Below are positions 14,364-21,907 of a stretch of DNA of 24,487 nucleotides, piece after piece. The notes beneath the pieces are model-generated. The model was not told where the DNA came from. It saw only the letters and a list, made by a program, of their open reading frames with translations, and ran no database searches. The number at the start of each line of letters is the position of its first letter. The first letter of the stretch is position 1. The position numbers and the translations under genes are program-made. This stretch comes from JAXHMM01 sp964528445 (GTDB taxonomy: Bacteria; Bacteroidota; Rhodothermia; Balneolales; Balneolaceae), in NCBI GenBank assembly GCA_964528445.1, contig CAZGSL010000030.1, positions 1 through 24,487 of the forward strand. Direction: 5' to 3'.

Positions 14364-16525
14364 AAGAGGACTCCTTGAGCAAGAAATCCCTTACCATCGC
14401 GCTGGTCGGAAATCCCAATACGGGAAAGTCCACCGTGTTTAACGGCCTGACCGGGCTCAAGCAAAAAATCAGCAACTACCCGGGAGTGACCGTGGAACGA
14501 AAGGTGGGCCGGATGACCATTGACGGGACCGAGCACCGTGTAATCGACCTGCCCGGCACCTACAGCCTCAACCACAAGAAAATTGACGAAAAGATCGCCT
14601 ACCGGACGCTGATCGGGGAGTATGAGCACGAAAAGGCCCCCGACCTGGCGCTGGTCATCCTGGATTCCAGCAACCTTGACCGCAACCTCTACCTGGCCAC
14701 CCAGGTGATGGATCTGGGCATTCCTATGATCGCCGTGCTGAACATGATGGACATCGCCGAGGAGCGGGGCGTCAATATCGACCCGGACCGCATCAGCGAG
14801 AAAATGAACGTCCCGGTGGTACCCATCGTGGGAAAACGCAAGAAGGACATTGAGAAGGTCCGCCAAGCCATCGCCGACCACGATCTATCCGCCCCCGAAC
14901 CCCTGCGCTGGCAGACCCGGGCGGAAATGGACAATGCCATCGAACTCATAAGCGAAAAGTGGCTCCATCCCTATACGAATCTGCCGGCGCAGTCCTACCC
15001 CATTGAGGCGCTGCGCCTCATCAGCGACAACCAGGTATCGGACGATTTCAAAAATCACCCCGACCGGGAGGAGGCGGACAGAATCGTGGAGGAAGCGCGT
15101 GACCTCATTGAACAGAACGGCGGAAATGCCACGGCCGCCGAGGTGCTGGCGCGCTACGACTTTATCGGGGAGTGTACCAACGGCGTATCGGAGGGGGAGT
15201 CGGCCGAAGAGGAGACCCTGACCGACAAGATCGACTCGGTGGTGACCCACAAGGTCTTCGGCCCGGTCATCTTCGTAGCCATCCTCATGGTGATGTTCCA
15301 GGCCATCTTCAGCTGGGCCGAACCCTTCATGGATATGATCGACCTGGTGTTCATTCAGCTCGGAAACTGGGTTTCCAGTACCCTGCCGGCGGGTATGCTC
15401 AACGACCTGATGGTGGAGGGCGTGATCGCCGGACTCGGGGGCGTGGTAATCTTCCTGCCGCAGATCATGTTTCTCTTTTTCTTCATCTCCCTGCTGGAAG
15501 GCACGGGCTACATGGCCCGCGCGGCCTTTGTAATGGACGGGGTGATGACCAAGATCGGCCTGCACGGACGTTCGGTGGTTCCCCTCATCTCCGGATTTGC
15601 CTGCGCGGTGCCGGGCATCATGGCCACCCGAACCATCGACAACTGGAGAGACCGTTTTATCACCATCATGGTGCTGCCGTGGATGGCCTGTTCGGCACGG
15701 CTTCCGGTGTACGCGCTGATGATCGCCGCCTTCATACCGGACCAGACCGTAATGGGCTTTTTCGGAATGCAGGGACTCACCTTTTTCGGCCTCTATTTCT
15801 TCGGTATCGTCATGGCCATTTTCGCGGCGGCAATTATCAAACAGTTTTTCCCGGGCGGGGAGCAGACGCCCTTCATGATGGAGCTTCCCAGCTACAAAAT
15901 GCCCAAATGGTCGGACGTGCTGAAAAACATGTTCGAGCGCGGCTGGGTCTTCGTCACCCAGGCGGGCAAAATCATCGTCGCCATCTCCATCGTCCTCTGG
16001 TTCCTGGCTTCCTTCCCCGAAGTTGACGTCCCGGATGAGGTGACTCAGGCCCAGGTGAACACAGAAGCCTCGTTCGACGCGGCTTCCTCTCCCCAATCCT
16101 ACCGGCTGAAGCACTCTTATGCAGGCAGGCTGGGCCGGGCCATGGAACCGGCCATCGAGCCCCTCGGTTTCGACTGGAAGATCGGTATCGGACTCATAAC
16201 CTCATTCGCGGCACGGGAGGTGGTGGTGGGAACCCTCAACACCATTTACAGCGTGGAGAGCGAAGGTGGTGAGGTGGTTACCCTGCAGCAGAAACTGATC
16301 AACGACGTGGATCCCGAAACGGGCGAGCCGGTATTCACCACCCTGACCGCCATCTCCCTGATGATCTTCTTCGCGCTGGCCATGCAGTGCATGAGCACCC
16401 TGGCCATCGTAAAGCGGGAGACCAATACGTGGAAGTGGCCGATTGTCATGTTTATCTATATGACCTCCTTTGCCTACCTATGCTCGCTGCTTACATTCCA
16501 GGCAGGCACCGCGCTGGGATACTAG
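14345..16525 (+). CDS. feoB: Ferrous iron transporter FeoB
   Basis: The inner-membrane Fe(II) permease with an N-terminal G domain. It has 726 residues. GTPase motifs (numbered from the ATG at 14345) are G1 GNPNTGKST at 22-30, G3 DLPG at 68-71 and G4 NMMD at 133-136. The membrane part has the two gate repeats with their conserved cysteines: SGFACAVPGIMATRTI and PWMACSARLPVYAL, then LKHSYAGRLGRAMEPAIEPL and SFAAREVVVGTLNTIY. The first gate reads FACAVPGIM where many FeoBs have FGCNVPAIM. A TTG at 14375, preceded by AGAGGA and opening SKKSLTIALVGNPN, is an attractive alternative start that would almost remove the overlap with feoA; I keep the ATG but consider the two about equally likely. Confidence 0.95.
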   Translation: MYHHRIEEDSLSKKSLTIALVGNPNTGKSTVFNGLTGLKQKISNYPGVTVERKVGRMTIDGTEHRVIDLPGTYSLNHKKIDEKIAYRTLIGEYEHEKAPDLALVILDSSNLDRNLYLATQVMDLGIPMIAVLNMMDIAEERGVNIDPDRISEKMNVPVVPIVGKRKKDIEKVRQAIADHDLSAPEPLRWQTRAEMDNAIELISEKWLHPYTNLPAQSYPIEALRLISDNQVSDDFKNHPDREEADRIVEEARDLIEQNGGNATAAEVLARYDFIGECTNGVSEGESAEEETLTDKIDSVVTHKVFGPVIFVAILMVMFQAIFSWAEPFMDMIDLVFIQLGNWVSSTLPAGMLNDLMVEGVIAGLGGVVIFLPQIMFLFFFISLLEGTGYMARAAFVMDGVMTKIGLHGRSVVPLISGFACAVPGIMATRTIDNWRDRFITIMVLPWMACSARLPVYALMIAAFIPDQTVMGFFGMQGLTFFGLYFFGIVMAIFAAAIIKQFFPGGEQTPFMMELPSYKMPKWSDVLKNMFERGWVFVTQAGKIIVAISIVLWFLASFPEVDVPDEVTQAQVNTEASFDAASSPQSYRLKHSYAGRLGRAMEPAIEPLGFDWKIGIGLITSFAAREVVVGTLNTIYSVESEGGEVVTLQQKLINDVDPETGEPVFTTLTAISLMIFFALAMQCMSTLAIVKRETNTWKWPIVMFIYMTSFAYLCSLLTFQAGTALGY

Positions 16526-16554
16526 CCGATGTTCACTCTTAAACGACTGTTGCC

Positions 16555-16695
16555 ATGCAAACCATACTCTCCATAACGCTCCTTGTTGCCGCGGCAGGTT
16601 TCCTGTTCTGGACCTTCGGTGGCAAAAATCTCTTCGAAAAAGCGACGGCAGGCAAAGGGAAAGAGGACTGCGGACCGGACTGCAACTGCCACTGA
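16555..16695 (+). CDS. FeoB-associated Cys-rich membrane protein
   Basis: A 46-residue protein, 29 bases behind feoB. It has one N-terminal membrane helix (ILSITLLVAAAGFLFWTF, about 4-21), a short basic linker, and a C-terminal metal-ligand-like cluster CGPDCNCH with Cys39, Cys43, Cys45 and His46. This is the layout of the small FeoB-associated Cys-rich membrane proteins found after feoB in many Bacteroidota and other bacteria; their exact role is not established. The tail may face the cytosol and pass or sense iron. There is no clear Shine-Dalgarno site; translation may rely on coupling to feoB. Confidence 0.85.
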   Translation: MQTILSITLLVAAAGFLFWTFGGKNLFEKATAGKGKEDCGPDCNCH

Positions 16696-16833
16696 TTTTG
16701 GCGGTTAACCTTCCGGTTTTCTCCCCTCCCTATCCCTCATGATCGTATCTTACCGCCCCCCCCTTCTAGCTCATGCCGATTCTGAATTTCCATGCGCTCT
16801 TTGTAACTTCCGCTGGAATTTAACATCCGGCGA

Positions 16834-17673
16834 ATGACTTACCCCGAAAAACTACAGCGTGCGGTGGCGGGATCCCGATCCTGCCTGTGTGTGGGACTGG
16901 ATCCCCACCCGGAGCGCATACCTCCCTCCTTCCGGGAACAATACGACGACCCCTCCGAACGCACCGTCCGCTTCCTGGAACGTGTCGTCGAACTCACCTT
17001 CCCTTACTGCGCCGCCTACAAACCCAACCTGGCCTTTTTTGAGGCGCTGGGCAGCGGGGGACTTACGGTACTGCAGGAGGTGCTGCGCACCATCCCGGAC
17101 GATAAAATAGTGATCGCCGACGCCAAACGGGGAGATATCGGCTCCACTTCGGTGCAATATGCCCGGGCTTATTTCGAGGTGTTTGACGTGGACGCGCTCA
17201 CCCTGAACCCCCTTCTGGGTTTCGAAACGCTCAAGCCGTTTGACAGCTACCCGGAGAAGGGTCTGTACGTTTTGACGCTCACCTCCAATCCGGGGGCGGC
17301 CGACTTCTTTCTCCAGGCGGTGGGAGGGCACGACAACATGGGCGAGTACATCGCCGCCGGACTGGCGGAGCGGCAGACCGGCGACGGAACGACCCTGGGG
17401 ATGGTGGTGGGAGCCACCTGGCCGGGCCGGCTGAAATCCGTATTGAAAAATCATCCCGCGTCCCCCCTCCTGGTGCCCGGCGTGGGCAGCCAGGGCGGCA
17501 GCGTGGAGGAGCTCATCGGTGCGTTGGAAGATCACGAGGGCATTCCCCTGGTCTCCTCCAGCCGCAGTATTCTCTTCCCCGGAGGCGATCAGGCGAAATG
17601 GGAGGACAACGTGGTCGCTACCGCAAGAAACTACCGGGAGCAACTTGATCCCCTTACCGCACGCTATGTCTGA
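16834..17673 (+). CDS. pyrF: Orotidine 5'-phosphate decarboxylase
   Basis: Converts OMP to UMP, the last step of de novo UMP synthesis, in the cytosol. The 279-residue length and sequence fit the longer (type 2) bacterial subfamily. The N-terminal strand LCVGLDPHPERIPPSF carries the substrate-binding Asp, CAAYKPNLAFFEALG has the family Lys, and the catalytic DAKRGDIGSTSVQYA motif lies near 93-107. The phosphate-binding end reads PLLVPGVGSQGGSVEELIG and LVSSSRSILFPGG. The 138 bases before it hold no strong promoter or PyrR-type leader that I can defend. rnhA starts inside its last codons (8-base overlap), so the two are co-translated although the functions are unrelated. Confidence 0.95.
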   Translation: MTYPEKLQRAVAGSRSCLCVGLDPHPERIPPSFREQYDDPSERTVRFLERVVELTFPYCAAYKPNLAFFEALGSGGLTVLQEVLRTIPDDKIVIADAKRGDIGSTSVQYARAYFEVFDVDALTLNPLLGFETLKPFDSYPEKGLYVLTLTSNPGAADFFLQAVGGHDNMGEYIAAGLAERQTGDGTTLGMVVGATWPGRLKSVLKNHPASPLLVPGVGSQGGSVEELIGALEDHEGIPLVSSSRSILFPGGDQAKWEDNVVATARNYREQLDPLTARYV

Positions 17674-18118
17674 ATCCGACAAACCCCACGTTCTCATTTA
17701 CACCGACGGGGCCTGCAGCGGAAATCCCGGTCCGGGCGGCTGGGCCGCCCGCCTTGAATCCCGGGGCAAAGTCAAGGAGATCTCCGGCGGAGAAAACGAA
17801 ACCACCAACAACCGCATGGAGATGCGCGCCATTATCGAGGGCCTTCGAGCGCTGAACAAACCCTGCCGCGTAGAGATCCGAAGCGACAGCGCTCTAATCG
17901 TGAACACCTTCAAAAAAGGATGGATTGAAGCCTGGCAGAAACGCGGCTGGCGAAAATCCAACAAGAAACCCGTAGAGAATCAGGATCTCTGGAAGGAGAT
18001 GCTCAAGGCGATGGACGACCACGAGGTGAGGTGGACCAAGGTGAAGGGACATGCGGACGACGAACGCAACAACCGGGTCGACGAGCTGGCGGTGGAGGCG
18101 TACCAGAAATACCTTTAA
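17666..18118 (+). CDS. rnhA: Ribonuclease HI
   Basis: Degrades the RNA strand of RNA-DNA hybrids (R-loops, primers). I chose the ATG at 17666, overlapping the pyrF end by 8 bases, because the protein then has 150 residues and starts just before the first core strand; the frame itself runs further upstream inside pyrF. The catalytic acidic set is complete: Asp14 in YTDGACSGNPGPGG, Glu52 in NNRMEMRA, Asp74 in RSDSAL and Asp139 in NRVDELA, with the helper His129 in KGHADDERN. The basic handle region is present (FKKGWIEAWQKRGWRKSNKK). Length is near the E. coli enzyme (155). It converges with tsaD. Confidence 0.95.
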   Translation: MSESDKPHVLIYTDGACSGNPGPGGWAARLESRGKVKEISGGENETTNNRMEMRAIIEGLRALNKPCRVEIRSDSALIVNTFKKGWIEAWQKRGWRKSNKKPVENQDLWKEMLKAMDDHEVRWTKVKGHADDERNNRVDELAVEAYQKYL

Positions 18119-18160
18119 GCGGCATACCTGTATGATCTTTTGCTCATGTAACCACCTAAT

Positions 18161-18193
18161 TATGAGTTATGGAAACGGATCCTACAACTCATA
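18161..18193. other. Hairpin between convergent rnhA and tsaD
   Basis: TATGAGTT (18161-18168) and AACTCATA (18186-18193) form a perfect 8-bp stem with a 17-base loop in the gap between two convergent genes. Neither side has a T-run, so it is at best a weak or factor-dependent bidirectional terminator. Confidence 0.35.
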
Positions 18194-18211
18194 GCCCGCA
18201 GACTCGACATC

Positions 18212-19192
18212 TCAATTCGCGTAGGGCTCCAGGTCCAGGTCGTCGTACGCTCCCCTTTCGGCCTTCATATGGCCCGTGATGGCGATCATGGCGGCGTTGT
18301 CGGTGCAGTAGGCCATCGGGGGGATGTGGAGGCTCACACCGTGATTTTGGGCCATCTCGGACGCCTTCTCCCGCAGCATGGAGTTGGCGGAAACCCCGCC
18401 GGCCAGCAGGGCGGTTGAGACGCCCGTCTTCTTGACGGCCCGTTCCAGTTTGGTCACCAGCACTTCGGTAATCGCGTGGGTGACGCTTGCGCAGAGGTCG
18501 GCCATGTGCTCCTCGATCCACTCCTCCGGTTTGTCCTCCAGGAAGTAGAGCACCGAGGTCTTCAGGCCGGAGAAGCTGAACTCAAATCCTTTGTTTTTCA
18601 TCGCCTGCGGGAAATCGTGAAACGCCGGGTCGCCGTCGGCCGACCTGTTGTCAATGATCGGCCCGGCCGGATAGGGCAGTCCGAGAATTTTGCCGATCTT
18701 GTCGAATGCCTCTCCCGCGGCGTCGTCTCTTGTCTTACCCATCAGCCGGTGCTCAAAGGGGGCGGTCACGTGCACCAGGTGGGTGTGTCCCCCGCTCACC
18801 GTGAGGCAGACGAAGGGGTATTCGGGACTCTCCTCGATGAAATTGGCGTAGATGTGGGCGTCCATGTGATCCACCCCGATCAGCGGCACGTTCCGGGAGA
18901 GGGAAAATCCCTTCGCGAAACAGAGTCCGACGAGCAGCGATCCCATCAGCCCGGGACCTTTCGTGACGGCCACGGCATCGATGTCGCCTGGCGCCATGCC
19001 CGCCTCTTCCAGGGCCTGGCGGACCGTAGCCCAGATGGTACGGTGGTGCGCCCGTGAGGCCAGCTCGGGGACCACACCGCCGTACTCCTCGTGGATATGC
19101 TGGGCGGCGATAATATTGGAACGCAGTCCATCGTCTCCATAGACCGCGGCCGCCGTCTCGTCGCAGGATGATTCGATGCCGAGAATGTTCAT
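18212..19192 (-). CDS. tsaD: tRNA N6-adenosine threonylcarbamoyltransferase TsaD
   Basis: Transfers the threonylcarbamoyl group to A37 of ANN-decoding tRNAs, with TsaB, TsaE and TsaC elsewhere. I chose the Met at 19192 because MNILGIESSCDETA is the conserved N-terminus; the longer frame needs a TTG and adds foreign residues. The protein then has 326 residues. Motifs: PELASRAHH at 42-50, metal-binding His109 and His113 in VDHMDAH, RSADGDPAFHDFPQ, FSFSGLKTSVLYF, LLAGGVSANSMLREK and CTDNAAMIA. Directly before the ATG the mRNA reads CCTCCT, the opposite of a Shine-Dalgarno site. It lies just behind the dnaK terminator, 23 bases from stem to ATG. Confidence 0.95.
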   Translation of the reverse strand: MNILGIESSCDETAAAVYGDDGLRSNIIAAQHIHEEYGGVVPELASRAHHRTIWATVRQALEEAGMAPGDIDAVAVTKGPGLMGSLLVGLCFAKGFSLSRNVPLIGVDHMDAHIYANFIEESPEYPFVCLTVSGGHTHLVHVTAPFEHRLMGKTRDDAAGEAFDKIGKILGLPYPAGPIIDNRSADGDPAFHDFPQAMKNKGFEFSFSGLKTSVLYFLEDKPEEWIEEHMADLCASVTHAITEVLVTKLERAVKKTGVSTALLAGGVSANSMLREKASEMAQNHGVSLHIPPMAYCTDNAAMIAITGHMKAERGAYDDLDLEPYAN

Positions 19193-19202
19193 AGGAGGCA
19201 AA

Positions 19203-19244
19203 ATACAAAATAATAGGGGACGCAACCGAGCGGCTGCGTCCCCT
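19203..19244 (-). terminator. Intrinsic terminator after dnaK
   Basis: On the minus strand AGGGGACGCA (19244-19235) pairs perfectly with TGCGTCCCCT (19224-19215) around a 10-base loop that can form three more pairs, followed by ATTATTTTGTATTTT. It lies about 29 bases past the dnaK stop. tsaD starts only 23 bases beyond the stem, so the T-tract covers most of its leader. Confidence 0.8.
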
Positions 19245-19272
19245 GAATTCGCTGTGAAGTGAAGGGCGGGCC

Positions 19273-21261
19273 CTACTTCTCTTCGTCGTCTCCCTCTTCT
19301 TCGTCGACGACTTCGAAGTCGGCATCCACGGCGTCGTCCTCTTCGGAGGACTCTTCGCCGGAGGCTTCGGCCTCACCGGGCTGCCCGTTTCCGGGACCGC
19401 CCGCGGCGGCTCCCGCACCGGCGGCGCCGGCAGCGCCCTGCGCGGCCTGTTGTGCCTGCTGGGCGCTCTGGTAAATCTCCTGGGAAGCCTCGGACCAGGC
19501 GTCGTTCAGCTCTTCCATGGCGTCGTCGAGCTGATCGACCTTCTCTTCCTCATGCAGCTTTTCGAGCTTTTCGAGCTTCTCCTTGATCTTCTCCTTGTTT
19601 TCGTCGGAGATCTTGTCCTCGTGCTCGTCAAGCTGCTTGCGCGTGGAGAAGACCAGGCTGTCGGCCTCGTTCAGCTTCTCGGTGCGCTTGCGGATACGCT
19701 CGTCCTCTTCGGCGTGCTCCTCGGCCGCCTTCTTCATCTTCTCGATCTCCTCCTCGGAAAGTCCGCTGGAGGATTCGATGCGGATGCTCTGCTCCTTGCC
19801 GGTGCCCTTGTCCTTCGCGCTGACGTTCAGCACGCCGTTGGCGTCGATATCGAAAGTAACCTCGATCTGCGGCACGCCGCGCGGCGCCGGCGGGATGCCG
19901 TCCAGGTGAAAGCGACCCAGCGTGCGGTTGTCCTGCGCCTTGGCGCGCTCGCCCTGCAGCACGTGGATCTCCACGCTGGTCTGGTTGTCGGCCGCCGTGG
20001 AAAAGGTTTCCGTCTTGCTGGTCGGGATCGTGGTGTTGGCCTCGATCAGCTTGGTCGTCACGCCGCCCAGCGTCTCGATGCCGAGCGTAAGCGGGGTAAC
20101 GTCCAGCAGCACCACGTCGTCCACGTCGCCGCTCATCACGCCGCCCTGTATGGCAGCGCCTACGGCAACCACCTCGTCGGGATTGACGCCCTTGGAGGGA
20201 TCCTTGCCGAAGAATTCCTTCACGACCTCCTGGATCTTGGGGATCCGCGTGGATCCGCCCACCAGGATCACCTGGTCGATATCATTCTTGGAGAGGCCCA
20301 CATCGTCCATCGCCTTCTTGCAGGGATCGATGGTCTTCTGGACCAGGTCGTCGATAAGCTTTTCAAACTGCGAGCGGGTTACGTCGATGTTCAGGTGCTT
20401 CGGTCCCGCGTCCGTGGCCGTGATGAAGGGGAGGTTCACGTTGGTTTTCTGCGAGCTTGAGAGCTCGATCTTGGCCTTTTCGGCGGCATCCTTCAGCCGC
20501 TGCATGGCCATGGCGTCCTCGCGAAGGTCGATGCCCTCGTCCTTCTTGAACTCGTCGGCCAGGTAGTCGATCAGGCGGGAGTCGAAATCGTCGCCGCCCA
20601 GGTGGGTATCGCCCCGGGTGGATTTGACCTCAAAGACGCCGTCGCCCAGCTCCAGAACGGAAATATCAAACGTTCCTCCACCCAGGTCATAGACCGCGAT
20701 GGTCTGGTCCTGGTCTTTCTTGTCCAGCCCGTAGGCCAGGGAAGCCGCCGTCGGCTCGTTGATAATGCGCTTCACGTTCAGCCCGGCAATTTCACCGGCC
20801 TCCTGGGTGGCCTTCCGCTGCGCGTCGTTGAAGTAGGCGGGCACGGTAATGACCGCGTCCTCCACATCCTCGCCCAGGTACTCCTCGGCGGTCTGCTTCA
20901 TCTTCTGAAGCACCATGGCCGAGATCTCCTGGGGCGCGTACTTGCGGTCCTCAATCTGCACGCGGGCCGTGTTGTTGTCTCCCTTGACGATCTTGTAGGA
21001 AGCCTGCTTGGCCTCCTCCTCGATTTCGTCGTAGAAGCGGCCCATGAACCGCTTGATGGAGGAGATGGTCTTCTCAGGATTGGTGATGGCCTGCCGTTTG
21101 GCCGGCGCTCCGACCAGCCGCTCTCCGTCCTTGGAGAATGCGACTACGGAGGGCGTTGTGCGTCCCCCCTCGGAGTTCTGAATGACTACCGGCTCGCCGC
21201 CTTCCATGACGGCAACGCAGGAGTTCGTGGTTCCCAAGTCAATGCCTATAATCTTACCCAT
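19273..21261 (-). CDS. dnaK: Chaperone DnaK (Hsp70)
   Basis: ATP-dependent cytosolic chaperone that holds and refolds proteins with DnaJ and GrpE (neither is in this window). It has 662 residues. The ATPase domain has IGIDLGTTNSCVAVMEGG at 5-22, AVYDLGGGTFDIS near 190-202 and ILVGGSTRIPKIQEVVKEFF; the linker region is VVLLDVTPLTLGIE near 385-400; the substrate-binding domain has the usual SGLSEEEIEKM lid start. The tail from about residue 600 is Gln/Ala/Gly-rich and then acidic, ending DEEEGDDEEK in place of a strict EEVD-like end. There is no Shine-Dalgarno site; an A-rich leader precedes the ATG. No terminator separates it from hsp20 (73-base gap), so they are probably co-transcribed. Confidence 0.97.
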   Translation of the reverse strand: MGKIIGIDLGTTNSCVAVMEGGEPVVIQNSEGGRTTPSVVAFSKDGERLVGAPAKRQAITNPEKTISSIKRFMGRFYDEIEEEAKQASYKIVKGDNNTARVQIEDRKYAPQEISAMVLQKMKQTAEEYLGEDVEDAVITVPAYFNDAQRKATQEAGEIAGLNVKRIINEPTAASLAYGLDKKDQDQTIAVYDLGGGTFDISVLELGDGVFEVKSTRGDTHLGGDDFDSRLIDYLADEFKKDEGIDLREDAMAMQRLKDAAEKAKIELSSSQKTNVNLPFITATDAGPKHLNIDVTRSQFEKLIDDLVQKTIDPCKKAMDDVGLSKNDIDQVILVGGSTRIPKIQEVVKEFFGKDPSKGVNPDEVVAVGAAIQGGVMSGDVDDVVLLDVTPLTLGIETLGGVTTKLIEANTTIPTSKTETFSTAADNQTSVEIHVLQGERAKAQDNRTLGRFHLDGIPPAPRGVPQIEVTFDIDANGVLNVSAKDKGTGKEQSIRIESSSGLSEEEIEKMKKAAEEHAEEDERIRKRTEKLNEADSLVFSTRKQLDEHEDKISDENKEKIKEKLEKLEKLHEEEKVDQLDDAMEELNDAWSEASQEIYQSAQQAQQAAQGAAGAAGAGAAAGGPGNGQPGEAEASGEESSEEDDAVDADFEVVDEEEGDDEEK

Positions 21262-21334
21262 AATTCGTATTTGATGATTTTATTTGCTGTTAATTCTTTG
21301 CTGATATATCCTTCTCGCCGTCCGGAGCGAACGC

Positions 21335-21760
21335 TCACTTGATCGGAATCGATTGCGCGTCCTCCAGTACATCCGTCTTCGGCATGGAGATCGTCAACAC
21401 GCCTCTTTTGAATTTCGCCTCGATCTCGGCGGCGTTCACATTTTCAGGCAGCGCGAAAGAGCGTGAGAATACGCCGCTTGACCGTTCCTGCCGCCGGTAC
21501 TCTTCTCCGTCCGACAGCACGTCGGAGCGCTCCCCTTTCACCGTCAGCACGGACTCCTTCAGGGCAATGTTGATCTCCTTCTTGGAAAGTCCCGGCAAAT
21601 CGAGGACAATCTTGTAGTTCTCGTCGTCCTCAACGATGTCGCACGCGGGCCGGAAATCATGTCCCTTGTCCTCCAGTGGGACGATACGCTCCACGATGTT
21701 CTGCAAATCCCTTCCCAGCTTGTTAAGCTGCTTCTCTATGTCAATGGTGTATTCGCTCAT
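21335..21760 (-). CDS. Small heat shock protein, Hsp20/alpha-crystallin family
   Basis: ATP-independent holdase that keeps unfolding proteins soluble for DnaK. The 141-residue protein has a short N-terminal arm (about 1-38), an alpha-crystallin domain (about 39-130, with PACDIVEDDENYKIVLDLPG, LTVKGERSD, ERSSGVFSRSFALPENVN and FKRGVLTISMPK) and a C-terminal IPI motif (I-x-I) that docks onto neighbouring subunits. It is the first gene before dnaK in the same direction, a holdase-refoldase pair. A near-consensus sigma-54 promoter lies about 25-50 bases upstream of the ATG. Family certain. Confidence 0.95.
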   Translation of the reverse strand: MSEYTIDIEKQLNKLGRDLQNIVERIVPLEDKGHDFRPACDIVEDDENYKIVLDLPGLSKKEINIALKESVLTVKGERSDVLSDGEEYRRQERSSGVFSRSFALPENVNAAEIEAKFKRGVLTISMPKTDVLEDAQSIPIK

Positions 21761-21795
21761 ATCGGTACCGTTTCGTTTGCGTTCGGTAGTAAGGG

Positions 21796-21812
21796 AGCAA
21801 TCACAATGCCAA
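21796..21812 (-). promoter_or_regulatory. Sigma-54 (-24/-12) promoter of hsp20-dnaK
   Basis: On the minus strand the bases read TTGGCATTGTGATTGCT. This has the invariant GG and GC dinucleotides separated by exactly 10 bases and matches the -24/-12 consensus TTGGCAcgnnnnTTGCW at all positions except the CG pair. The expected start site near 21785 gives a leader of about 25 bases before the hsp20 ATG. No CIRCE element or sigma-32 promoter is seen. E. coli ibpB is a known small-heat-shock gene with a sigma-54 promoter, so there is precedent. Confidence 0.65.
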
Positions 21813-21833
21813 ATGGTACGCCCGCCCGCATTT

Positions 21834-21848
21834 ATGCCGTATTGGCAT
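21834..21848. repeat. Inverted repeat upstream of the sigma-54 promoter
   Basis: ATGCC-GTATT-GGCAT is a 5-bp dyad with a 5-base spacer, centred about 56 bases upstream of the expected hsp20 start. Its right part is also one arm of a longer 8-bp inverted repeat, AATGCCAA (21805-21812) with TTGGCATT (21842-21849), whose other arm is the -24 element itself. It may bind an activator or repressor; this is only a candidate. Confidence 0.3.
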
Positions 21849-21907
21849 TATTAGGAGGGTAAAAACGGGCAGGTGTCAGAATTACGGGTAAAATAGACGG
21901 GAATGAA

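Noticed and set aside
14885..16114. Minus-strand frame of 409 codons opposite feoB
   Set aside because: Antisense shadow rich in His and Asp; feoB motifs on the other strand are decisive.
16696..16833. Possible PyrR-type attenuator or terminator before pyrF
   Set aside because: No stable stem with T-tract and no PyrR-binding-loop consensus; only a short AACCG repeat is seen.
19450..20460. Long plus-strand frame opposite dnaK
   Set aside because: Long antisense frames over hsp70 genes are a well-known codon-usage artefact; the translation is Leu/Val/Arg-rich without motifs.
21262..21334. Possible CIRCE or separate promoter between hsp20 and dnaK
   Set aside because: I found no TTAGCACTC-type repeat and no convincing promoter; only a small GAGC/GCTC hairpin is present.
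21861..21907. Three ACGGG repeats after aroA
   Set aside because: Short direct repeats without stem or T-tract; not enough for a terminator or operator.
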